Shown here: one piece after another, positions 8,096 to 13,690 of the stretch
Layout of the letters: every line of letters starts with the position of its first letter
How positions within the stretch are numbered: position 1 is the first letter of the stretch
Source of the DNA: Desulfobacula sp.
GTDB lineage: Bacteria > Desulfobacterota > Desulfobacteria > Desulfobacterales > Desulfobacteraceae
Reading direction: 5' to 3'
NCBI RefSeq assembly: GCF_021107415.1
Contig: NZ_JAIOSW010000151.1
Location: forward strand, 1 to 13,690
Length of the DNA: 13,690 nucleotides
Notes under the pieces: model-generated
What the model saw: the letters and a program-made list of their open reading frames with translations, nothing else
Told to the model about the DNA's origin: nothing
Database searches by the model: none
Position numbers and translations under genes: made by a program

Positions 8096-8177
8096 AATTA
8101 ACCGCCTGTATTACATATTACCATAACTTTTATAACATTCTTTATCAATATCCGCTTTCAACCTGATCCTGCACTAC

Positions 8178-8206
8178 TTGAACATTATTCTTGGAACGGT
8201 TTATAT
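8178..8206 (+). promoter_or_regulatory. Candidate sigma70 promoter for the metal-transporter operon
   Basis: TTGAAC (8178-8183), a 17-bp spacer and TTATAT (8201-8206) precede znuA; shifting by one gives TATATG with an 18-bp spacer. Matches to consensus are moderate. It lies on the same DNA as the opposite-facing candidate promoter. No convincing Zur operator was recognised beside it. Confidence 0.4.
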
Positions 8207-8211
8207 GTCAA
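8184..8211 (-). promoter_or_regulatory. Candidate sigma70 promoter for the phosphorelay operon
   Basis: On the minus strand a perfect -35 hexamer TTGACA (complement of 8206-8211), a 16-bp spacer and AATAAT (complement of 8184-8189, five of six consensus bases) face the hybrid kinase gene. Transcription would start near 8177, giving a leader of about 80 nt. This is the strongest promoter-like match noticed in the window. Confidence 0.6.
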
Positions 8212-8279
8212 GCATTAATCACCTAAATATGTGGAAAATAATAATCTGATCTGCTATTAAAATGATTAAAAGGAGAAAA

Positions 8280-9158
8280 ATGAAAATTTTTATAAAACAT
8301 TATATACTCGGAATGGCTGTCCTTATATGGCTGTTGCCCTTAAACCTCTTTGCAAAGCCCTCCCTGCTTAACGTCCATGTCAGTATTCTTCCCCAGAAAT
8401 ATTTTGTTGAAAGAATCGGAAAGGGCAAGGTAAAAGTTGATGTCCTGGTAAAACCGGGCAAAAACCCTGCCACCTATTCTCCTTCACCGGACCAGATAAA
8501 GAAACTCATGTCATCAGATATTTATTTCAGGATCGGAGTGCCCTTTGAAAACGGTATTTTACATAAAATTGAATCCCTTGCCGGGGCAATGGTTGTGGAT
8601 ACCCGTAAAGGCATTGTGTTGAGAAGCATGAAGGAACACCATCATGATGGCAAAGATCAAAGTAAATCTATTGGTAAAGACCCCCATATCTGGATGAGTC
8701 CTTTGATTGTAAAAATACAGGCCCATACAATTTTCAAAACACTTTCCAACATCGATCCTGCCAACAGGGATGAGTATAAAAAAAATTATGAGCTGTTTAT
8801 AAAAGATCTGGACGGGCTTGACCATCGTCTGAAAACACTGCTCAAAGATTTAAAAGGAGAAAATCTGTTTGTGTTCCATCCATCTTTCGGGTATTTTACA
8901 GATGCTTACGGATTGAAACAGGTTGCAATTGAAACCATGGGGAAATCGCCCAAAGGAAAAGCGCTTTCCAATATAATCAAGCTTGCAAAAAAACAGAAAA
9001 CACGGATAATTTTTGCACAGCCCCAGTTTGACCGGAATACAGCACAAAAAATTGCATCTGCCACAAACGGTGTGGTGGTGTCCATTGATCCACTTGCCTA
9101 TGATTACATGACCAACATGGAAAATATTGCACAATCCATTGCCGGGATATTAAAATAA
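8280..9158 (+). CDS. znuA: Zinc/metal ABC transporter substrate-binding protein (ZnuA-like)
   Basis: This 292-residue periplasmic protein of the cluster A-I metal-binding family begins at the ATG at 8280, which has AGGAG four nt upstream; an in-frame ATG at 8262 lacks this. A signal peptide covers residues 1 to about 25, ending LNLFA before KPS. Expected ligands His136 (DPHIWMSP), His200 (FVFHPSFGYF) and Asp270 (SIDPL) are present. A short His-rich loop (EHHHDGKD, about 119-126) favours zinc over manganese, because Mn-binding relatives usually lack it. The first ligand, normally His in a PG..PH.Y motif, is Ala64 here (PGKNPATYS). It binds metal and delivers it to the znuB/znuC pair 65 bp downstream. 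Zinc is inferred; another divalent metal is possible. Confidence 0.9.
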   Translation: MKIFIKHYILGMAVLIWLLPLNLFAKPSLLNVHVSILPQKYFVERIGKGKVKVDVLVKPGKNPATYSPSPDQIKKLMSSDIYFRIGVPFENGILHKIESLAGAMVVDTRKGIVLRSMKEHHHDGKDQSKSIGKDPHIWMSPLIVKIQAHTIFKTLSNIDPANRDEYKKNYELFIKDLDGLDHRLKTLLKDLKGENLFVFHPSFGYFTDAYGLKQVAIETMGKSPKGKALSNIIKLAKKQKTRIIFAQPQFDRNTAQKIASATNGVVVSIDPLAYDYMTNMENIAQSIAGILK

Positions 9159-9223
9159 TAAATGATAGTGCTTTTCCCGGTACAATGCAATAAAAGATAA
9201 CCGTATTTATTAAGGCTTAAATT

Positions 9224-9985
9224 ATGCAAAATAATAATGATAATGACATCATATTAAATAATATCTCATTTGCCTATAAACAACGCAATATTCTGGAAAA
9301 TGTTGACCTTGTCATTAAAAAAGGGGAATTTGCAAGCATTGTCGGCCCCAATGGCGGTGGGAAAACCACTCTTCTCAAGCTGATCTTAGGTTTGATCAAA
9401 CCGGATAGAGGCGTCATCCGAATATTTGGAAAATCCCCGGACAAAGCCAGGCAGCAGATCGGGTATATGCCCCAGTATGCTCACCTGGACATGGACTTTC
9501 CAGCAACCGTCATGGATGTGGTTTTAATGGGAAGGCTTAGAAAAACAACTCTGTGGTTTTCAAAAAAAGACAGAATTGAGGTATTAACTGCCATTGATGA
9601 GATAGGGATGTCAGCCTTTGCCAATACAGATTTTAATGAACTTTCCGGCGGTCAGAAGCAACGCATTCTTATTGCCAGAGCCTTATGCAGCAGCCCGGAT
9701 ATCCTTTTGCTGGATGAACCCACTGCCAATGTAGATCAGCAGACAGAAAAAAATTTATTCTCCATTTTACAAAAACTGAACACAAAGATGACCATTCTTC
9801 TGGTATCCCATGATATCGGATTTGTTTCAAAATATGTAAAAAGCGTTATATGTGTGAATCGCCAGGTAGTCATTCACCCCACAACCCTGATAAACGGAGC
9901 CATGATAAAAGATATTTATCATGGAGATCTGAAAATGGTACGTCATGATCACAGGTGCAGCCAAAAAGGACACACTCATGATTGA
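9224..9985 (+). CDS. znuC: Metal ABC transporter ATP-binding protein (ZnuC-like)
   Basis: This 253-residue ATPase energises metal import through the adjacent permease. The motifs are complete: Walker A GPNGGGKTT (about 42-50), Q-loop with MPQ (about 83-85), signature LSGGQKQR (about 144-151), Walker B ILLLDEP (about 164-170) and the H-loop VSHD. The C-terminus ends in a Cys/His-rich tail (HDHRCSQKGHTHD), which could bind the transported metal and modulate activity; that is inference. TAAGG lies about 9 nt upstream of the ATG. It follows znuA after 65 bp and overlaps znuB by 8 bp, consistent with one operon. Confidence 0.94.
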   Translation: MQNNNDNDIILNNISFAYKQRNILENVDLVIKKGEFASIVGPNGGGKTTLLKLILGLIKPDRGVIRIFGKSPDKARQQIGYMPQYAHLDMDFPATVMDVVLMGRLRKTTLWFSKKDRIEVLTAIDEIGMSAFANTDFNELSGGQKQRILIARALCSSPDILLLDEPTANVDQQTEKNLFSILQKLNTKMTILLVSHDIGFVSKYVKSVICVNRQVVIHPTTLINGAMIKDIYHGDLKMVRHDHRCSQKGHTHD

Positions 9986-10820
9986 TATGGTTTATGCGAT
10001 CTTTGATCCTGACAACCTGTTTTTGAAATATGCATTTATCATGGGCTCCCTTGCCTCCATTTCCTTTGGCATCATTGGAACATTTGTCACCATAAAAAAA
10101 ATCGGTTACCTTGCCGGAGCCATTTCCCATTGCGTATTCGGCGGCATCGGCCTGGCACTTTTTCTTCAGATAAATGCAGGGCTCACATGGTTTGATCCGA
10201 TGTTGGGAGCCATTCTCGCTGCAATCATTGCCGCCGTGACCGTTGGGCTTGTCAGCCTTCATGCAAAACAGAGGGAAGACACCATTATCGGTACGCTCTG
10301 GGCCGTGGGTATGGCATCGGGTATTTTACTCATTGACATGACGCCCGGTTATTTCAATCTCAGCTCCTACCTGTTTGGCGATATCCTGCTGATTTCAGGT
10401 AAAGATCTTTTGTATGTTGCCTGCCTGGATGTCTTGGTTCTTGGTATTTCCATCCTTTTTTTCAACCGATTTTTCGGTGTTTGTTTTGACAATGAGTTCA
10501 CCTCCTTAAGAGGAATCAATACGACTTTTTTCTATCTCTTATTGCTCGTTCTTACAGCTCTGACCGTGGTGCTTATGGTCAGGATTGTGGGGATTGTGCT
10601 GGTGATTGCTTTGTTGACGATTCCATCAGCCATTGCCTCATTTTATGCAAAAAGGCTGTGGCAAATGATGCTTTATTCAATTATATTATGTACTTTATTC
10701 ACATGGGCAGGTCTTTGCCTAAGCTACTCATGGAGTCTTTCTTCCGGACCCACCATCATCATATTAAGCGGTGCGGTTTACCTTGTTTTGCTGGTTACTC
10801 ATAAATTTTTAAGATTATAA
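9978..10820 (+). CDS. znuB: Metal ABC transporter permease (ZnuB-like, ABC-3 family)
   Basis: This 280-residue inner-membrane protein has about eight hydrophobic helices. It matches the ABC-3 permease family in length and in segments such as KKIGYLAGAISHCVFGGIG near the N-terminus, LFGDILLIS in the middle and IVGIVLVIALLTIPSAIAS, the conserved late loop and helix thought to contact the ATPase. The ATG at 9978 is chosen because AAAAAGGA lies seven nt upstream and it overlaps the znuC end by 8 bp; an in-frame ATG at 9945 would give a 41-bp overlap without a better ribosome-binding site. It forms the translocation pore for the metal delivered by ZnuA. No terminator hairpin was recognised after its stop. 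Confidence 0.94.
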   Translation: MIDMVYAIFDPDNLFLKYAFIMGSLASISFGIIGTFVTIKKIGYLAGAISHCVFGGIGLALFLQINAGLTWFDPMLGAILAAIIAAVTVGLVSLHAKQREDTIIGTLWAVGMASGILLIDMTPGYFNLSSYLFGDILLISGKDLLYVACLDVLVLGISILFFNRFFGVCFDNEFTSLRGINTTFFYLLLLVLTALTVVLMVRIVGIVLVIALLTIPSAIASFYAKRLWQMMLYSIILCTLFTWAGLCLSYSWSLSSGPTIIILSGAVYLVLLVTHKFLRL

Positions 10821-10969
10821 TTAATTTAAAACACAAAACAGTCGCATAATGGGAACTTAAATTCTCAAGGTTGCAATCAGTCTTTCCAGAGTCTGAAAAA
10901 ACCGGATCTGTGTAATCAACCAAAAATTCATTTGTAGTGCACCACAATATACTGTATCGTTAAAGTTCA
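10821..10969. other. Intergenic stretch between znuB and the PAS remnant
   Basis: No complete gene, hairpin terminator, tRNA or clear promoter was recognised here. Short open frames occur on both strands but none has both a ribosome-binding site and a recognisable motif. The upstream part of the PAS domain is not found in any plus-strand frame. Confidence 0.5.
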
Positions 10970-11119
10970 ATGAAAAACATTCAGACCATAGTAACGGGTG
11001 TGAATGCAGCCACGATAAAAGTGACCGATGTGAGTTGTGAAAATTTAATGGATTCAAATTTTGCCGATTATTATATAGAACCGGACAAAGACTATGCCGA
11101 AGCTATCACAAAATTTTAA
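10970..11119 (+). pseudogene. PAS-domain fragment, probably a sensor-kinase remnant
   Basis: A 49-codon frame (MKNIQTIV...) closes with TAA at 11117-11119 and overlaps the start of the next kinase by 26 nt in another frame. From about residue 9 it reads like the middle of a PAS domain common in sensor kinases: G-V-N-A-A-T-I-K-V-T, then ENLMDSNFADYYIEP followed by DK. This matches the recalled family pattern of V-N-A-T...V-T-G, then a D-F-S-D-Y-F-T-E-P-like stretch. The frame is blocked by TAA at 10961, so the beginning of the PAS domain is missing, and the end is lost at the kinase start. There is no clear ribosome-binding site. A short expressed peptide is possible but a decayed gene fragment is more likely. 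The similarity is from memory, not a search. Confidence 0.5.
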
Positions 11120-13445
11120 TAACTTTTCTCTGCGTATAAAACTTCTTTTATGCTATTCAATTATTTTTACAATAATCGGCGTATCCGGAAGTATTGCTTT
11201 ATATTCCATTGTAAAAAAAATAATTGAACATGACATTGAACATGATCTGAAAAATTTGAATAATGCTATTTTCAAAATGGTGGATACCACCACAAGAGCG
11301 TCCATACAAAATTACCTTTACGGCATCAGCAAAGGAAATCTGGATATAATCCAATACCATTATGATCAATACAGAATGGGTAAAATGACAAAAGCTGGGG
11401 CAAAGAAAAAAGCCGGGGAAATCATGCTCAGCCAGCGTATTGGAAAAACAGGTTATTTCTTTGCATGGGATATCAGTAAGGCACCCGGTTCAGTTATACT
11501 GGCTGTGCATCCCAAAATACAGGGGGAGGATGTGGCAGCCGTTGATTTTGTACAAAAAGGTGCAAAACTAAAAAATGGTTACATCGAATATGAATGGAAG
11601 AATCCCGGTGAAGAGATAAAAAGAAAAAAATCCATGTACCTTCTCTATTTCAAGCCCTGGGAATGGGTTATTGCCGCCTCGTCTTACAGAGATGAATTTT
11701 ATAAATTGATCAATATGGAAAATTTACAGAAAAGCATATTGTCGATAAAAACCGGGGATACCGGCTACCCTTATATACTTGACAGCAAAGGCGATGTAAT
11801 CATCCATCCCACGCTTCAGGGCAGCAACGTATATAAGGCCCCTGATGCAAACGGAAGAATGTTTATCCAGGAAATCTGCGCCCTGAAGAACGGTAAAATG
11901 ACTTATACCTGGGCAAATCCCGGGGAAAACCGGCCCAGGGAAAAACTGATTGTTTTCAACTATATTCAGGAATTTGACTGGATTATTGCATCTTCCTGCT
12001 ACATGGAGGAATACCTTCAGCCGTTGCACGGCTTACAAAGAATGTTCTTAGGATTAACATTGACTTTCATCCTTTTATTGTTCCTGACCACTTTCTGGTT
12101 GAGTTCTTACCTAACCCGGCCTTTAAACAAGCTTATGAAAAATTTTAATGCCGGAGCCAAAGGGGCTTTTTCCGTTAGAACCGACATTACATCAAAAGAT
12201 GAAATCGGCAAACTTGGGTGTTATTTTAACAAATTCATGCAAAACTTTGAGGAATACAATAGCAAATTAATGCAGTCAGAAAAAAAATACCGGAGTATTT
12301 TTGAAAATTCCATTGAAGGAATTTTTCAGATAGACTCAATGGGAAAACTGATTAGCGCCAACCCTTCCCTTGCAACAATCATGGGGTATGAAAGCCCTGT
12401 AGAACTTTTGTCTGCGGTCCCGGTTCTCGATGATGTTTATGTGGATCCAAAAAAATACAGGGAATTATTAAAAAAATTGAATCATCAGAACAGAGTACGC
12501 GACTTTGAAGTTCAGCTCTATAAAAAGAACCGAAGTATCATATGGGTCTCATTGAATATAAGGACCGTCACCGGCAAAGAGGGCAAACCAGGAATTAATG
12601 AGGGCTCGCTCATGGATATCACCCAGCGTCATTTGACTCAGCAAATAATGGTCCATACTGAAAAAATGCTTTCTTTAGGCGGCCTTGCCGCTGGAATGGC
12701 CCATGAAATCAATAATCCCTTAGCCGGAATGATGCAAAATGCACAGGTTATTCATAACCGGCTGACAAAAAATATGCCTGCTAATGATAAAATTGCAAAA
12801 AAAATCGGCACTTCAATGACTATTATTAAAAAATTTATGGAAGAGCGGAACATTCTTCACCACCTTGAAAATATCAATGAAGCAGGCATACGTGCGGCAA
12901 CGGTCATTAAAAACGTACTGAGTTTTGCTAAAAAAAGTGATTCAAATAAAAATACACAATATTTGAGTCATTTAATTGAAAAAACATTAAAGCTTGCACA
13001 AAATGATTATGACCTGAAAAAAAGATACGATTTCAAACAAATTAAAATTACAAGGGACTATGATCCGGATCTTCCTTTTGTTTTTTGCAATGGAAGCAAA
13101 ATTCAACAGGTCTTTTTTAACATTTTCAAAAACGCGGCAGACGCGATGCACGAAGGAAACCTGCACCATGAAAAACCGATATTAATCCTGCGCCTGTTAA
13201 AAGATGAAAACATGGCCCGCATTGAAATTGAAGACAATGGTCCGGGAATGGATAAAGAAACCTGCAAGCGGATCTTTGAGCCGTTTTTTACAACCAAGGA
13301 GGTTGACAAGGGAACAGGTCTCGGGCTTTCAGTCTCATATTATATTATTGTGGAAGACCATAAAGGTGAAATGAGTGTTGAATCAAGTCCGGGTAAAGGT
13401 ACTTGCTTCATTATAAAACTTCCATTGGGACAGCAAGTTTCATAG
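11094..13445 (+). CDS. Tandem-Cache sensor histidine kinase with HAMP and PAS
   Basis: This 783-residue membrane kinase has a first transmembrane helix at about 17-40 and a periplasmic region at about 41-316 with two similar Cache-type modules: GKTGYFFAWD...EYEWKNPGE...WEWVIAASSY (about 117-198) and GDTGYPYILD...TYTWANPGE...FDWIIASSCY (about 221-303). Then come a second helix (about 317-340), HAMP (about 340-392), PAS (about 395-515), HisKA with AHEINNPLAG and His537, and HATPase (N-box NIFKNAADAM at 676-685, G1 EDNGPGM, G2 KGTGLGL at 739-745). HisKA has an extra ~40-residue stretch after the His, containing GTSM and FMEERN. Cache modules usually bind small organic ligands outside the cell. 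No response regulator is adjacent on this strand, so it is an orphan here. The ribosome-binding site is weak (GGAC about 9 nt upstream). Confidence 0.94.
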   Translation: MPKLSQNFNNFSLRIKLLLCYSIIFTIIGVSGSIALYSIVKKIIEHDIEHDLKNLNNAIFKMVDTTTRASIQNYLYGISKGNLDIIQYHYDQYRMGKMTKAGAKKKAGEIMLSQRIGKTGYFFAWDISKAPGSVILAVHPKIQGEDVAAVDFVQKGAKLKNGYIEYEWKNPGEEIKRKKSMYLLYFKPWEWVIAASSYRDEFYKLINMENLQKSILSIKTGDTGYPYILDSKGDVIIHPTLQGSNVYKAPDANGRMFIQEICALKNGKMTYTWANPGENRPREKLIVFNYIQEFDWIIASSCYMEEYLQPLHGLQRMFLGLTLTFILLLFLTTFWLSSYLTRPLNKLMKNFNAGAKGAFSVRTDITSKDEIGKLGCYFNKFMQNFEEYNSKLMQSEKKYRSIFENSIEGIFQIDSMGKLISANPSLATIMGYESPVELLSAVPVLDDVYVDPKKYRELLKKLNHQNRVRDFEVQLYKKNRSIIWVSLNIRTVTGKEGKPGINEGSLMDITQRHLTQQIMVHTEKMLSLGGLAAGMAHEINNPLAGMMQNAQVIHNRLTKNMPANDKIAKKIGTSMTIIKKFMEERNILHHLENINEAGIRAATVIKNVLSFAKKSDSNKNTQYLSHLIEKTLKLAQNDYDLKKRYDFKQIKITRDYDPDLPFVFCNGSKIQQVFFNIFKNAADAMHEGNLHHEKPILILRLLKDENMARIEIEDNGPGMDKETCKRIFEPFFTTKEVDKGTGLGLSVSYYIIVEDHKGEMSVESSPGKGTCFIIKLPLGQQVS

Positions 13446-13690
13446 GAGGGGCAGGTTGATGGATCCAGGTTAAACTTAAGTTTTAGGGCATTATGGGAAA
13501 ATGCCGGGCGTGATGGGCCAAAACCGACATCAAACAGTATTGAACCTTGATTTGTTTTAAAAAGATAAGACACACCGGCATCCCCGATAAATCCCTCTTT
13601 TGCATGCCATTCCACAAGCACGGTCAGTTCAAGAAAATCCAGTTCAGGTAATTCAAGGATACCGGCTTGTTCTATCCGCTGGTTGTTCAA
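13340..13690 (-). pseudogene. Truncated metallo-beta-lactamase-fold hydrolase gene
   Basis: On the minus strand a frame enters from the right edge and reads like the start of a metallo-beta-lactamase-fold protein: LTVLVEWHAKEGFIGDAGVS, then SILFDVGFGPSRPAFSHNALKL. This first-strand and ILFD-G pattern is typical of that superfamily. After about residue 76 (near 13463) the similarity ends, and the frame runs about 40 more codons antisense to the kinase gene before TAA at 13340-13342. The H-x-H-x-D-H metal site that should follow is absent, so no active enzyme can be made. The left boundary falls within about 20 bp of the kinase stop at 13445. The true start may lie outside the window. An alternative is a short regulatory relic, but a gene broken by recombination is simpler. 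Confidence 0.6.

Noticed and set aside
8131..8140. TATAACATTC, resembling half of a proteobacterial Zur operator, upstream of znuA
   Set aside because: Only one half is present. The expected mirrored half is missing, and it lies in the leader of the divergent kinase operon. A Zur motif scan would decide.
9870..10262. 130-codon minus-strand open frame across the znuC/znuB junction
   Set aside because: It is antisense to two well-supported genes and has no recognisable domain.
10857..11057. 66-codon minus-strand open frame ending LIATLRI
   Set aside because: Most of it is antisense to the PAS relic, no ribosome-binding site or domain was recognised, and a transposase origin could not be supported.

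Overview
The window looks like part of a chromosome of a low-to-moderate GC, probably marine, sulfate-reducing bacterium of the Desulfobacterales type. The support is indirect: dense signalling genes, a chemoreceptor with a periplasmic c-type heme motif, tandem-Cache and hybrid histidine kinases of the kind common in that group, and A/T-rich intergenic DNA. The taxonomic call is inference, because no rRNA or other phylogenetic marker is present. No tRNA, rRNA, CRISPR array or intact mobile element was seen.

Layout from left to right. (1) Positions 1-3094, minus strand: a chemosensory operon in the order MCP (CxxCH heme motif in the periplasmic domain) > CheW > an Hpt/CheA-P1-like protein that lacks the kinase core > the first codons of a further gene that runs off the left edge. 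(2) 3132-3875, plus strand: a lone Sfp/AcpT-type 4'-phosphopantetheinyl transferase, divergent from the MCP across only 37 bp. (3) 3896-8095, minus strand: a compact four-gene phosphorelay, in transcription order REC-PAS-HisKA-HATPase-REC hybrid kinase > stand-alone REC > small membrane histidine kinase > OmpR-family response regulator. Gaps and overlaps are a 38 bp gap, a 2 bp gap and a 37 bp overlap. (4) 8280-10820, plus strand: a znuABC-like zinc or related metal ABC importer. Its periplasmic binding protein lacks one of the usual His ligands, and its ATPase ends in a His-rich tail. (5) 10821-11093: non-coding DNA containing a PAS-domain remnant. (6) 11094-13445, plus strand: a large tandem-Cache/HAMP/PAS histidine kinase with no partner regulator in view. 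(7) 13446-13690: the 5' part of a metallo-beta-lactamase-fold gene on the minus strand, cut off where it meets the 3' end of the kinase.

The most coherent themes are: a probable redox- or ligand-sensing chemosensory unit whose phosphoacceptor has been separated from its kinase; a multi-step phosphorelay divergent from a metal importer, where candidate promoters for the two operons lie on the same ~34 bp; and gene fragments on both sides of the orphan Cache kinase, which suggest that locus was assembled by recombination. I found no clearly new biological system. The best leads are the split CheA, the overlapping divergent promoters, the in-frame repeat expansion in the response-regulator linker and the truncated genes around the last kinase.
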